Positions 25,030-34,563 of a stretch of 64,000 bases of DNA are shown here, piece after piece. The notes beneath the pieces were generated by a model that did no database searches, had not been told where the DNA came from, and was given only the letters and a program-made list of their open reading frames with translations. The DNA is from Hoeflea_A sp040932035 (lineage in GTDB: Bacteria; Pseudomonadota; Alphaproteobacteria; Rhizobiales; Rhizobiaceae). Made by a program: the position numbers and the translations under genes. Numbering within the stretch: position 1 is the first letter of the stretch; every line of letters starts with the position of its first letter. The stretch lies in assembly GCF_040932035.1 (NCBI RefSeq), contig NZ_JBFRBB010000003.1, positions 372,001 through 436,000 of the forward strand, read 5' to 3'.

Positions 25030-26388
25030 ATGCTGACACCGGACGACATGGGTCCAAAGAGGACCGCTGGAAAAACACCCCGTCAGGCCCTCAATCTCGC
25101 GGGTGCGGGCGAAGACGTCTGGATTGAGGTCATCCAGAAGATGGATGAGGTTTATGCGGATCTCGTCCGGTCGCAGACTGAACTGGAGGAAAAGAACGCC
25201 AGTCTTGAAGAGGCACATGCCTTTATCGGGTCGGTGGTCGATTCCATGAGCGACGTTCTCATCGTATGCGATGTCAAAGGATATGTGCAGCAGATCAATC
25301 CCGCTTTGAAAGCCGTCGTAGACAAGCCTGACACGGCGCTCATCGGCCGGCAGATCGAGGAGCTGTTCACGGCAGAAAGCCGCGCGAACATTTCTGCCCT
25401 TATGCAAGCGCTGAATGCGGACGGACATGTTGAGCAGTGCGATGTCCAGCTGAACAATCCGGATCATCCCAATGCGCTGGTTTCGGTCAGTTGCACGGCG
25501 CGCCGGGATCATCGCGGCCGGCTTGTCGGCATGGTGCTTGTCGGCCGCCCGATCGGCGAACTGCAGCGTGCCTATCGGGAACTGGACGCCGCGCATAAAA
25601 AACTGACCCAGACGCAGCAGCAATTGCTGGTTTCGGAAAAAATGGCGGCGCTCGGTCGTCTTGTCGCCGGAGTTGCCCACGAGTTGAACAATCCGATCAG
25701 CTTTGTGTTCGGCAATATGTATGCGCTGAAACATTATGGCGAGGCCATTACCCAATACCTGGAAGCGTGCAGCAGGACCGGCTTGCCGGACGAGATGCAG
25801 GCGCTGAGGGACGAATTGCAGATTGACCAGGTTTTGAACGACATCGGACCGCTTGTTGAAGGAACGCTCGAGGGCGCCGAGCGGGTTCGGGACATTGTTC
25901 AGGACCTGCGGCGGTTCTCGGGCAATCAGGCCGAATCCCCGGAAAATTTCAATCTCGTGAAACTGATCCGCACGGCGACGGACTGGGTTGTCAAGGCCGT
26001 GAGGACAAAGCCCGATGTCCGTTTCGATATGCCCGAGAAAATGGATATCACCGCTCGAAAAGGCCTTGTTCACCAGATTGTCGTGAACCTCGTCCAGAAC
26101 GCCGCCGATGTTTTGGACGGCCACAAGGACGGCATCGTCGAAATCGCCTGCAGCGCGACCGGTGAGAGTGTTTTTGTCAGCGTCGCCGACAATGGTTCCG
26201 GCATCGCTCCGGATGAAATCGACAAGATCTTCGAGCCGTTCTTCACGACGAAACCGATCGGCACCGGCACGGGGCTCGGCCTCTATGTCAGCTACGCCAT
26301 GGCGCAAAAGCTGGGCGGCGACCTTTCCGCCGCCAACCGGCCCGAAGGCGGCGCCATATTCACCCTGAGGATCCCCATCGATGAGTGA
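25030..26388 (+). CDS. hoxJ: Hydrogen-sensing histidine kinase HoxJ/HupT
   Basis: A 452-residue soluble kinase. A short coiled coil leads to a PAS domain (residues about 65-185, SVVDSMSDVLIVCDVKGYVQQINPA). Then come the dimerisation/phosphoacceptor domain with His217 (GVAHELNNPISFVFGN) and the ATPase domain with N box (NLVQNAADVL), G1 (VADNGSGI), F and G2 (GTGTGLGLYVSYAMAQ). No membrane helices are present, so signal input comes from the soluble H2 sensor HupUV encoded next. It overlaps hupU by 8 bases, which favours balanced synthesis of kinase and sensor. Confidence 0.94.
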   Translation: MLTPDDMGPKRTAGKTPRQALNLAGAGEDVWIEVIQKMDEVYADLVRSQTELEEKNASLEEAHAFIGSVVDSMSDVLIVCDVKGYVQQINPALKAVVDKPDTALIGRQIEELFTAESRANISALMQALNADGHVEQCDVQLNNPDHPNALVSVSCTARRDHRGRLVGMVLVGRPIGELQRAYRELDAAHKKLTQTQQQLLVSEKMAALGRLVAGVAHELNNPISFVFGNMYALKHYGEAITQYLEACSRTGLPDEMQALRDELQIDQVLNDIGPLVEGTLEGAERVRDIVQDLRRFSGNQAESPENFNLVKLIRTATDWVVKAVRTKPDVRFDMPEKMDITARKGLVHQIVVNLVQNAADVLDGHKDGIVEIACSATGESVFVSVADNGSGIAPDEIDKIFEPFFTTKPIGTGTGLGLYVSYAMAQKLGGDLSAANRPEGGAIFTLRIPIDE

Positions 26389-27406
26389 CCGATCGCACAG
26401 ACCCGGAAAAATCCGCCTGTTCTGGATGCAGTCCGGCGGCTGCGGTGGCTGCACGCTGTCTCTCATCGGGGCGGAAGGTCCGGACCTTTTGACTGCGTTC
26501 GAGGCGGCCGATATCGAGGTCGCCTGGCATCCATCTCTCAGCGAGGCCAGCGGCGCGGCCGTGGTCGATGTGATGGAACGCATCTGCAACGACGAAGAAC
26601 CGCTCGACATTCTGTGCCTTGAAGGCTCGGTGATGCGGGGGCCGAACGGCACGGGCAAGTTTCACCTGATGGCGGGAACGGGAAAACCGGTCATGGAATG
26701 GCTCGAACGGCTTGCGCGCAAGGCCCGCTATGTCGTGGCCGTCGGCAGCTGCGCTGCCTTCGGCGGTATTACCGCTGCCGGCGACAATATCGCTGAAGCC
26801 TGCGGGCTGGCCTATGACGGCCGCAGGCCGGGCGGCCTGCTGGGTCCCGGTTTCCGCTCCGGTGCAGGTTTGCCGGTAATCAACGTTGCCGGTTGCCCGA
26901 TCCATCCCGGCTGGCTGACCGAGACCCTGCACCAGATAGCATCGGGACGTTTCGAAAAATCCGACATGGATGAGTGGGAGCGGCCACTCTCCTATACAAT
27001 GCATCTTGTCCATCACGGCTGCGCCCGCAACGAGTTTTACGAATTCAAGGCGAGCGCTGAGCGGCTGTGCGATATGGGATGCATGATGGAAAATCTGGGC
27101 TGCAAGGGAACCCAGGCCCGCGCCGATTGCAATATCCGGTCCTGGAACGGTTCCGGCTCGTGCCTTGACGGCAACTATCCCTGTATCAACTGCACGGCGC
27201 CGGGTTTTGAGGAGCCCGGACACACCTTCACGCAGACACCCAAGATCGCAGGCATTCCGGTGGGGCTTCCGACAGACATGCCGAAGGCGTGGTTTGTCGC
27301 GCTGGCTTCGCTCTCCAAGGCGGCCACACCGCCACGCCTGAAGGACAATGCGGTGTCGGCAAAGCTGACGACCGCGCCGGTCGACAAACAGAAGAAACTG
27401 CCATGA
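26381..27406 (+). CDS. hupU: Regulatory (H2-sensing) hydrogenase small subunit HupU/HoxB
   Basis: A 341-residue iron-sulfur subunit of the cytoplasmic H2 sensor. It has no twin-arginine signal and starts almost directly at the proximal-cluster motif QSGGCGGCTLSLIGAEG. The two additional cysteines of O2-tolerant enzymes are absent, in contrast to HupS. Downstream cysteine motifs (GSCAAFGG, GCPIHPGWL, the medial/distal cluster cysteines in CARNEFYEFKASAERLCDMGC and LDGNYPCINCTAPGFEEP) are in place. A C-terminal tail of about 50 residues may contact the kinase. It overlaps hupV by 4 bases. Confidence 0.94.
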   Translation: MSDRSHRPGKIRLFWMQSGGCGGCTLSLIGAEGPDLLTAFEAADIEVAWHPSLSEASGAAVVDVMERICNDEEPLDILCLEGSVMRGPNGTGKFHLMAGTGKPVMEWLERLARKARYVVAVGSCAAFGGITAAGDNIAEACGLAYDGRRPGGLLGPGFRSGAGLPVINVAGCPIHPGWLTETLHQIASGRFEKSDMDEWERPLSYTMHLVHHGCARNEFYEFKASAERLCDMGCMMENLGCKGTQARADCNIRSWNGSGSCLDGNYPCINCTAPGFEEPGHTFTQTPKIAGIPVGLPTDMPKAWFVALASLSKAATPPRLKDNAVSAKLTTAPVDKQKKLP

Positions 27407-28842
27407 CCCGTCTGATCGTAGGCCCTTTCAATCGCGTTGAAGGCGACCTTGAGGTCAAGCTCGATATCGAGGCAGGCACCGTTACCCGCGCCCATGTCGT
27501 CTCGCCGCTGTTTCGCGGATTTGAGCGCATGTTGCTTGGAAAGCCGCCTCTCGATGCGCTGGTCTACGCACCGCGTATCTGCGGCATCTGCTCGGTCTCG
27601 CAATCCGTGGCGGCAGCGCGCGCGCTTGCCTCGGCCATGGATCTGACAATGCCGCCCAATGGCGAGATTGCCATCAATCTCGTGCATGCCACCGAAAATG
27701 TCGCCGACCACCTGACGCATTTTTATCTGTTCTTCATGCCCGATTTCGCCCGTCCGGCCTATTCCGGGGAGAGCTGGTATCCGGCGGCGGCGGAGCGCTT
27801 CAGGGCGATCGAGGGAACGGCCTCGCAGGATGCCCTGCCGGCGCGGGCGCAGTTCATGCACATTATGGGCCTGCTTGCCGGCAAATGGCCGCATACATTA
27901 TCCGTTCAGCCGGGCGGTTCCACACGCACCGTCACGGGCGGAGAGATCGCCCGCCTGGCAGCGATCCTGGCGGCGTTCCGCAAATTCCTCGAACGCACAT
28001 TGTTCGGTGACAGGCTGGAGCGCATCGGCGCACTCTCCTCGGCGCAAGAGCTTGGCGAATGGGCCGCCGAAAAGCCGGAAACGAGCAGTGATTTCAGGCA
28101 TTTCCTGCACCTTTCAAATGCGCTGGATCTGGCACGGCTCGGCCCTTCGGTGGAACGCTACATGAGTTACGGAGCCTACGGTTCGCTGTTCAAGCGCGGT
28201 TTGTTTGTCAAAGGAAATCAGGTGCCACTCGATACGACGGTGATCGCCGAGGATCTGAGCCATGCATGGTACGCCCGTGAAGACGGGCCCCGAAAACCGG
28301 AAGAGGGCCGAACCGATCCCGATGCCGACCAGTCAGAGGGCTATTCCTGGTGCAAGGCGCCTCGGCTTGACGGACAGGTTGTCGAAGTCGGCGCGCTGGC
28401 ACGGCAGGTGGTGGATGGTCACCCGCTTATACGCGATATCGTCGTAAGCTCCGGCGGCAGCGTTCATTCAAGGGTCGTTGCCCGGCTACTCGAAATCGCC
28501 CTTGTCGTCATGGCGATGGAAAACTGGGTCGGAGCACTCAATCCGGACGAACCCTTCATCATGCATGGCGAGCTGCCGCGTGAAGGTCACGGGCAAGGCA
28601 TGACGGAAGCAGCGCGCGGCTCGCTCGGCCATTGGCTGGAAATCGAGAAAGGACGGATCGCGAATTATCAGATTATCGCGCCGACCACGTGGAATTTCTC
28701 GCCGCGCGACGCACAGGGGACGCCGGGCCCCCTGGAGCAGGCGCTGATCAATGCGCCGGTGCTCGCAGGTGAAAAAGAGCCCGTATCTGTCCAGCACATC
28801 GTACGCTCTTTCGATCCCTGCATGGTCTGCACCGTGCACTGA
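27403..28842 (+). CDS. hupV: Regulatory (H2-sensing) hydrogenase large subunit HupV/HoxC
   Basis: A 479-residue catalytic-type subunit of the H2 sensor. The ATG at 27403 overlaps the hupU stop and gives MTRLIVGPFNRVEGDL, the normal family start. Nickel motifs RICGIC and DPCMVCTVH are intact. The chain ends exactly at the last histidine, so there is no C-terminal extension to cleave; this is the diagnostic difference between sensor and energy-conserving large subunits. It passes the H2 signal to HoxJ. Confidence 0.95.
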   Translation: MTRLIVGPFNRVEGDLEVKLDIEAGTVTRAHVVSPLFRGFERMLLGKPPLDALVYAPRICGICSVSQSVAAARALASAMDLTMPPNGEIAINLVHATENVADHLTHFYLFFMPDFARPAYSGESWYPAAAERFRAIEGTASQDALPARAQFMHIMGLLAGKWPHTLSVQPGGSTRTVTGGEIARLAAILAAFRKFLERTLFGDRLERIGALSSAQELGEWAAEKPETSSDFRHFLHLSNALDLARLGPSVERYMSYGAYGSLFKRGLFVKGNQVPLDTTVIAEDLSHAWYAREDGPRKPEEGRTDPDADQSEGYSWCKAPRLDGQVVEVGALARQVVDGHPLIRDIVVSSGGSVHSRVVARLLEIALVVMAMENWVGALNPDEPFIMHGELPREGHGQGMTEAARGSLGHWLEIEKGRIANYQIIAPTTWNFSPRDAQGTPGPLEQALINAPVLAGEKEPVSVQHIVRSFDPCMVCTVH

Positions 28843-28850
28843 CGCTGACC

Positions 28851-31172
28851 ATGACGAGCCAGGCACAATCCATCATAGGTGTACGGATCCGGGTCCGCGG
28901 TCTCGTGCAGGGCGTCGGATTCCGGCCGCATGTATGGAGGTTGGCGAGGGAATACCGGCTTGCGGGGCTGGTGAAAAACGACGGCGCGGGTGTGGAGATC
29001 GAGGTCTGGGGATTGGGTAGTGATCTCGTTGCATTCCAGACGGCGCTGAAATCCGAGGCACCGCCGCTCGCCAGAATTTCGTCGATCTCAGACCGGCCGA
29101 TCGACGGTCCGCCACCGGTTACCGAATTCTCGATCGTGGAGAGCGCGAGCGGCAATATTTCGACCGGCATCGTTCCGGATGCCGCGACCTGTCCCGAATG
29201 TCTGGCGGAGATTGTCGATCCGCTGGACAGGCGGTTCGGCTATGCTTTTTCCAATTGCACCCACTGCGGCCCGCGCCTGTCGATTATTCGCTCCATTCCC
29301 TATGACCGGCCGAACACCTCCATGGGTTCCTTTCAGATGTGTGAGGCCTGTTCCCGCGAATATGAAGATCCGGGTGACCGGCGGTTTCACGCACAGCCCA
29401 ATGCCTGTCCCGAATGCGGTCCGCATATCTGGCTCGAGGACCGGAGGGGGCGAATTACATGCGCCGATCCCCTCGATCATGCGGCCAGCATGATCGGGCA
29501 GGGCGCCATCGTCGCGATTAAGGGCATTGGCGGATTCCATCTTGCCTGCGATGCGACGAACAATGATGCGGTCAACGAACTGCGCCTGCGCAAGAAACGG
29601 GCCGCCAAGCCGCTGGCGCTGATGGCCGCAAGCATCGAACAAATAGGCAGATATTGCCGGGTCAGCGAACCGGAGGAAGCCCTGTTGAAGGACAGGGCCG
29701 CGCCGATTGTGCTGCTTGAGAAGAAAACCGGTGAATTGGCCAATGGAACAGCACCCGGACAGGACCGGATCGGTTTCATGCTGCCCTACACGCCTCTGCA
29801 TCATCTGCTGATGGCACGGCTTGCAAACCCGGCCGTCATGACGTCGGGCAACCTGTCGGACGAGCCGCAGGCGACCGGCAATGCCGATGCCAGGGAGCGG
29901 TTGTCGCAGATTGCTGATCTGTGGGTGATGCACGACCGCGAGATTGTCAATCGCCTGGACGACTCGGTCATGCGCGTCGACAAGAGCGGGCCGCAGATCC
30001 TGCGCCGCGCGCGCGGGCTGGCGCCCGAGCCGGTGCAGTTGCACGGCCTGTTTGAGGATGCTCCGCCGGTATTGGCCTTGGGCGGTGAGCTGAAGTCCAC
30101 CTTCTGCCTGCTCAGGCGGGGCGAGGCGGTTCTGTCACAGCATATGGGCGATCTGGAGGACGCAGCTGTCCGCGCGGACTACCGGAAGAACTTGACGCTC
30201 TATCGGGACATCTTCCGGTTCGATCCGGAGGTTATCGCCGTCGATGTGCATCCCGATTACGCCTCGAGCCGGCAGGGACGGGCACTGGCGGACGAAACCG
30301 GCGCAGTGCTGGTGACCGTCCAGCACCATCATGCTCATCTCGCCAGCGTTCTGGCGGAACATCGGATTGAGCCGGGTGACGATCATTGCCTGGGCATTGT
30401 TCTCGACGGGCTTGGGTTTGGCGATGACGGAACCATTTGGGGCGGGGAACTGCTTGTCGGTGGATATGACGGCTATGAACGCGTGGCCCATTTCAATCCG
30501 GTGGCGCTGCCCGGCGGCGATCTGACGATGCGGGAGCCGTGGCGCAATACGGTTGCGCATCTCGGGGCTGCTTTTGGTGAGGAATGGATGAGCCGCCTTG
30601 CGCAAACACCCCTCGCAAGCCGCCTTTCCGAAAAGCCGCTCACTATTGTCGGGCAGATGATCGACAAGGGTGTCAACGCACCGCTTTCATCGTCTGCCGG
30701 CCGGCTGTTCGATGGGGTCGCTGCTGCTCTGGGCGTCTGTTTTGATCGGCAGCATTACGAGGGGCAGGCCGCAATGGAGATGGAGGCTATGGCAAGGCCG
30801 CACATCGACACCTGCGGGCACTATCCGGTCGCGATCGATGTCGGTGAAACAGCCGTCCTTTCCTGGGCGCCGCTCTGGCGTGGCGTCATCGACGATCTTC
30901 AAAACGGTGTCGAAGCCGGCGTCATTGCGGCGCGCTTTCATACCGGTCTGTCAACGGCGCTGGCCCGGCTGGCGGAGCAGATCGTCGCGGAGAGGGGCCT
31001 TTCCCGTGTCGTGTTGTCGGGCGGCGTGATGCAGAACCGGATTCTTCTGGAACAGCTGCATGATGAGTTGCAGCGTCGCGGACTTGAAGTCCTGGTCCAC
31101 CGGCTGGTTCCTGCCAATGATGGCGGTCTTTCCCTCGGGCAGAGTGCCGTTGCCGCCACGTGTTGCCGATGA
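28851..31172 (+). CDS. hypF: Carbamoyltransferase HypF
   Basis: A 773-residue enzyme that makes the cyanide precursor from carbamoyl phosphate and hands it to HypE. Domains in order: acylphosphatase-like (residues about 5-93, VRGLVQGVGFRPHVWRLA), two zinc fingers (about 110-185, with CPECLAEI, NCTHCGPR, MCEACSREY and CPECGPH), YrdC-like (about 200-385, AIKGIGGFHLACDA), and a Kae1/HypF C-terminal domain with the metal motif HHHAH (near residue 490). The length is normal. The gene ends 11 bases before the converging stop of the group 3b hydrogenase protease gene. Confidence 0.96.
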   Translation: MTSQAQSIIGVRIRVRGLVQGVGFRPHVWRLAREYRLAGLVKNDGAGVEIEVWGLGSDLVAFQTALKSEAPPLARISSISDRPIDGPPPVTEFSIVESASGNISTGIVPDAATCPECLAEIVDPLDRRFGYAFSNCTHCGPRLSIIRSIPYDRPNTSMGSFQMCEACSREYEDPGDRRFHAQPNACPECGPHIWLEDRRGRITCADPLDHAASMIGQGAIVAIKGIGGFHLACDATNNDAVNELRLRKKRAAKPLALMAASIEQIGRYCRVSEPEEALLKDRAAPIVLLEKKTGELANGTAPGQDRIGFMLPYTPLHHLLMARLANPAVMTSGNLSDEPQATGNADARERLSQIADLWVMHDREIVNRLDDSVMRVDKSGPQILRRARGLAPEPVQLHGLFEDAPPVLALGGELKSTFCLLRRGEAVLSQHMGDLEDAAVRADYRKNLTLYRDIFRFDPEVIAVDVHPDYASSRQGRALADETGAVLVTVQHHHAHLASVLAEHRIEPGDDHCLGIVLDGLGFGDDGTIWGGELLVGGYDGYERVAHFNPVALPGGDLTMREPWRNTVAHLGAAFGEEWMSRLAQTPLASRLSEKPLTIVGQMIDKGVNAPLSSSAGRLFDGVAAALGVCFDRQHYEGQAAMEMEAMARPHIDTCGHYPVAIDVGETAVLSWAPLWRGVIDDLQNGVEAGVIAARFHTGLSTALARLAEQIVAERGLSRVVLSGGVMQNRILLEQLHDELQRRGLEVLVHRLVPANDGGLSLGQSAVAATCCR

Positions 31173-31183
31173 AAGCTCCGAAA

Positions 31184-31639
31184 TCAGTCGAGCTGCAGCT
31201 GTCTCGATAAATCTGAAACCAGTGAAGTGACGGCCCTGCGGACCGGCTCCGACATCACGTCGGCCATGCCGAAATTTTTGCCTTCGATGGCAAAAATCGT
31301 GCAGCTTTTCGGCATCGTGCCCATCACCCTGGCAAGTGCAATAGCCTCCGCAACGCCAAAGCCGTGGCAGGAAATACTCCCCTGATAAGGCTCCGTACGA
31401 CCGGCATCGAGGCAATGAAGCGTGCCCGCAGGTGCTCCGGATTTGCAGGCATCGACAATGATGACGTTGTCCCGCTCGCAAAGGTGCTCGACCAAACCGG
31501 TGCAAGCGCCGGTGATGGCTTCAAGATCGATCCGGGAGCCCGCCCGGCTGCCGATCTGTTCGATGACGAGCGGGCCGGCGGCATCGTCCCCGCACTGCGG
31601 ATTGCCTACCCCGATGACAAGTGGCCTTTCCCGTTGCAT
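31184..31639 (-). CDS. Hydrogenase maturation protease for the group 3b enzyme
   Basis: A 151-residue HycI/HoxW-type endopeptidase. It carries the family start VIGVGNPQCGDDAAGPLVIEQI, where the Asp pair replaces the usual ExxG-type nickel ligands. VIIVDACKSGAPAGTLHCLDA contains the second Asp, and ISCHGFGVAEAIALA the histidine. It is the last gene of the minus-strand hydrogenase operon, one base after the large-subunit stop. It is expected to cleave the short C-terminal peptide of that large subunit. It is distinct from HupD at 13961. Confidence 0.92.
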   Translation of the reverse strand: MQRERPLVIGVGNPQCGDDAAGPLVIEQIGSRAGSRIDLEAITGACTGLVEHLCERDNVIIVDACKSGAPAGTLHCLDAGRTEPYQGSISCHGFGVAEAIALARVMGTMPKSCTIFAIEGKNFGMADVMSEPVRRAVTSLVSDLSRQLQLD

Positions 31640-31642
31640 CCG

Positions 31643-32947
31643 TCACCCCCGGTCTATTTCGAGCTTGAGGAAGTGCGTGGCGCAGGAAATACAGGGATCG
31701 TAGTTGCGGATTGTCTGTTCGCAGCGCAGCCGGATTTCGTCTTCGGGCTGGTCCAGAATGTCGCCGATAAAACTGGAAAGGTCCTCCTCTATGGACGGCT
31801 GGTTCTGCGATGTCGGCGGAACGATTTGAGCCTCGGCGATGGTTCCATTCGCCTCCAGGCGGTAGCGGTGGAACAGCAGGCCGCGCGGCGCTTCGGTTGC
31901 AGCGTAGCCGGTTGAGCTGCGCGGCTCGTAGGCGACACACGGCGCGTCCGGCTCCTGATATGCATCGATAATGCGCAGCGCCTCGTCGACCGCATAAAGG
32001 ATTTCGACGGCCCGTACGATGATGCTCCTGTAAGGATTCTTGCAACTCGGTCCCAGACCGGCGTCCTTTGCCGCCTGCCTGGCCATCTCGCTCAGTCGTT
32101 CATGATTGAGGTTGTACCTTGCAAGCGGTCCACACAGATAAGACGAGCCATCAGTCATGAACCCCTGCAGTGCGTTGGAGTGGGCAACATGCTCTTCGCG
32201 AAAGTGCCGGTTGAAATCGCCGACGTCTATATCCAGTCCGCCGGAAGATGCAATCCGGCCCTCATTCATGGGATATTCGGCATCATGCAGCAGCGAAACG
32301 AAATTGTAGTCCCTTTCATGATCAGGAAAGTCGAAGCCGGAAGTCCATTTCACCAGATTGAGCGCGTGTTCGCGGGCCGCTTTGAGGGTTTCGGTCAAGG
32401 GAGCGAAGTCCCTTTTGCGGGGAACCTTGTAGAAGCCGCCGACACGAATATTGATCGGATGGATTTCACGGCCGCCGATAAATGCAACGATCGCATTGCC
32501 GGCCTTTTTGAGATCGAGCGCCATCCTGACGGCATCCTGGTGTCCCGCTGCGGCCATGTCGAATGCGCCATCGAAACCCAGAAAATCCGGGGCATGCAGC
32601 ATGGCCACATGCAGGGTGTGGCTCTCGATCCACTCGCCGCAATAAACGAGACGGCGCAGATCCCGCAGCGGTCCGCCAACCTTTATGCCGAACGCATCCT
32701 CCATGGCATGGACGGCGCTCATTTGATAGGCGATCGGACAGATCCCGCAGATCCGTGCCGTGATATCCGGCGCCTCGCTGTAGGCGCGGCCGCGCAAAAA
32801 CGCCTCGAAGAAACGCGGCGGTTCGAATATGCGAAACTGCGTCCCGACGATCTCGCCGTCGCGGATAACGACCTTGAAAGCACCTTCGCCCTCCACCCGG
32901 GCGAGCAGGTCGACCTTGATCGTTCTGGAGCCAGATTCATCCGCCAT
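31643..32947 (-). CDS. hydA: Cytoplasmic group 3b-type [NiFe] hydrogenase alpha (large) subunit
   Basis: A 434-residue catalytic subunit of a soluble hydrogenase. The ATG at 32947 overlaps the delta-subunit stop and starts MADESGSRTIKVDLLARVEGEGAF; the upstream open frame lies inside the delta gene. Nickel motifs are TARICGICPIAYQ and YDPCISCATH. Nine residues follow the last histidine and would be cleaved by the adjacent protease. The short length, and the subunit order beta-gamma-delta-alpha, match the archaeal/bacterial NADP-linked sulfhydrogenase type (group 3b). It probably exchanges electrons between H2 and NADP(H) in the cytoplasm. Confidence 0.93.
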   Translation of the reverse strand: MADESGSRTIKVDLLARVEGEGAFKVVIRDGEIVGTQFRIFEPPRFFEAFLRGRAYSEAPDITARICGICPIAYQMSAVHAMEDAFGIKVGGPLRDLRRLVYCGEWIESHTLHVAMLHAPDFLGFDGAFDMAAAGHQDAVRMALDLKKAGNAIVAFIGGREIHPINIRVGGFYKVPRKRDFAPLTETLKAAREHALNLVKWTSGFDFPDHERDYNFVSLLHDAEYPMNEGRIASSGGLDIDVGDFNRHFREEHVAHSNALQGFMTDGSSYLCGPLARYNLNHERLSEMARQAAKDAGLGPSCKNPYRSIIVRAVEILYAVDEALRIIDAYQEPDAPCVAYEPRSSTGYAATEAPRGLLFHRYRLEANGTIAEAQIVPPTSQNQPSIEEDLSSFIGDILDQPEDEIRLRCEQTIRNYDPCISCATHFLKLEIDRG

Positions 32948-33716
32948 GACGTGAGGCCTCTTTCCGGAATGCCGGTGCATTGGTGTTGAATGTGCTGAAC
33001 AGCCTTTGAATGGTTTGCTTGTCCGCTCCAATCCCGCTTAGCTGACTGGTCAGGGAAACGGTATTTGGTGTCTCCTTGGGTCCGAAACAACCGTAGCAGC
33101 CGCGGTCGTAGCCCGGGCACAGGGCGCCGCAGCCAGCATGAGTCACCGGTCCGAGGCACGGTGTGCCATGCGCGACCATAACACAAACATGTCCCGCCAA
33201 TTTGCATTCAACACAGGTAGCATGGGGAGGCGTTGCCGGTCGGCGGCCGACGAGGTGCGCCGTGATGACCTCGATCAGTTGCGCCTTGTTGATGGGGCAA
33301 CCGCGCAGTTCGAAATCCACCTTTACGTGGTCGGCAATCGGTGTCGATGTCTCGAGAGTGTCGATGAAGTCAGGCCGGGCATAGACGACGGAGGTATATT
33401 CGGCGACATCCGCCAGGTTCCGTAAAGCCTGAATGCCGCCGGAGGTGGCGCAGGCTCCGATGGTGATCAGTTTCCCCGTCCGGCGCCTGATATCTAGTAT
33501 GTGTTCGGCCTCGTGCGGCGTCGTGACCGATCCCTCCACCAGCGCAATATCGTATTCGCCCTTGTCGTCCGCACGTGTTGCTTCCGGAAAATAGGCGATC
33601 TCCACCGCGCCTGCGATGGCCAGCAACTCGTCCTCGCAATCGAGCAGGCTGAGTTGACAGCCGTCGCAGGAAGAGAATTTGAACACGCCGAGTCTCGGCT
33701 TTTTGCGTGGCGTCAT
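32937..33716 (-). CDS. hydD: Group 3b-type hydrogenase delta (small) subunit
   Basis: A 259-residue iron-sulfur subunit without export signal. The ATG at 33716 is two bases below the gamma-subunit stop and gives MTPRKKPRLGVFKFSSCDGCQLSLLDCEDE, with proximal-cluster cysteines at the start. Other cluster motifs are IGACATSGGIQ, LRGCPINKAQ, CVECKLAGHVC and CGALCPGYDRGCYGCFGP. It links the NiFe site to the diaphorase subunits. Its length and motif order match the SHI-type delta chain. Confidence 0.92.
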   Translation of the reverse strand: MTPRKKPRLGVFKFSSCDGCQLSLLDCEDELLAIAGAVEIAYFPEATRADDKGEYDIALVEGSVTTPHEAEHILDIRRRTGKLITIGACATSGGIQALRNLADVAEYTSVVYARPDFIDTLETSTPIADHVKVDFELRGCPINKAQLIEVITAHLVGRRPATPPHATCVECKLAGHVCVMVAHGTPCLGPVTHAGCGALCPGYDRGCYGCFGPKETPNTVSLTSQLSGIGADKQTIQRLFSTFNTNAPAFRKEASRHGG

Positions 33717-33717
33717 T

Positions 33718-34563
33718 TCACAGCTCCTTGACCGCCATGAGCGGGCGCAGAAAGTCGTGCGTGAATACCGGGCCGTCCTTGCACACGAAGACAGGCCCCA
33801 TTTGGCAGTGGCCGCACAAACCGATCGCACATTGCATGTTGCGTTCCATGGAAAGAAAGATCCTGTCGCCGGAAATACCTTCCTCGCGAAGCCTGTTGGC
33901 GGCAAATCGCATCATGATTTCCGGACCGCAGATCATTGCAACGGTATCATCGGGATCAAATTCGACCCGGTTGATGAGTTTCGTCACGACACCGACACGC
34001 CCGTGCCAGTCGCCGCCCGCATGGTCGACCGTCACCTCGACCTGCATGTCGAAGCGGCTGCGCCAGGATTCCAGTTCCGACAGGAACAGAATGTCCTTCG
34101 GGCTGCGGGTTCCGTAGAGCAGCGCCACGGAACCGTATCGCCCGCGTTCGGCCAGAAGGCTGTAGAGCACCGGCCGCACGGGAGCCAGGCCCAGGCCGCC
34201 TGCCACGATGAGCACGTCCTGGCCCTTTGCCGCCTGCATCGGCCATCCCACCCCATAAGGGCCTCGCACTCCCAGATATGCGTCCACCGGCAATTCAGTC
34301 AGAGCTCTGGAAACCGGGCCGACCGCCCGGATGGTATGCACGATCTTTGTTGTGTCGGTCGGATGTCCCGAGAAGCTGATGGGCACCTCGCCGACGCCGA
34401 ATACGCTGAGCATGTTGAACTGGCCGGGCTGAAATCCGCCCCATGTGCCGGCTTCCAGACAAAGGTCCAGTGTCCACACATCAGGTCCGTCCTGGCGCTT
34501 TGCGGCAACGCGCGCCAATTGCGGTACCATCGGATCGGTTTCGGCCGATGCAGTGTTAGCCAT
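33718..34563 (-). CDS. hydG: Group 3b-type hydrogenase gamma subunit, FAD/NAD(P)-binding diaphorase
   Basis: A 281-residue flavoprotein of the ferredoxin-NADP reductase fold. Visible are an FAD segment (GGFQPGQFNMLSVFGVGEVPISFSG), the NAD(P)-binding glycine motif (LIVAGGLGLAPVRPVL), the C-terminal GPEIMMRF and a [2Fe-2S]-type cysteine cluster MQCAIGLCGHCQMGPVFVCKDGPVF. The start is taken at 34563, where ATGGCTAA overlaps the end of the preceding gene; upstream ATGs at 34572 or 34617 would overlap further. It transfers electrons between the iron-sulfur chain and NAD(P). Confidence 0.92.
   Translation of the reverse strand: MANTASAETDPMVPQLARVAAKRQDGPDVWTLDLCLEAGTWGGFQPGQFNMLSVFGVGEVPISFSGHPTDTTKIVHTIRAVGPVSRALTELPVDAYLGVRGPYGVGWPMQAAKGQDVLIVAGGLGLAPVRPVLYSLLAERGRYGSVALLYGTRSPKDILFLSELESWRSRFDMQVEVTVDHAGGDWHGRVGVVTKLINRVEFDPDDTVAMICGPEIMMRFAANRLREEGISGDRIFLSMERNMQCAIGLCGHCQMGPVFVCKDGPVFTHDFLRPLMAVKEL

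Noticed and set aside
24346..26658. A 770-codon open frame on the minus strand opposite hoxA and hoxJ
   Set aside because: It lies wholly antisense to two well-identified genes, has no ribosome site or domain, and is explained by GC-rich codon use in the sense genes.
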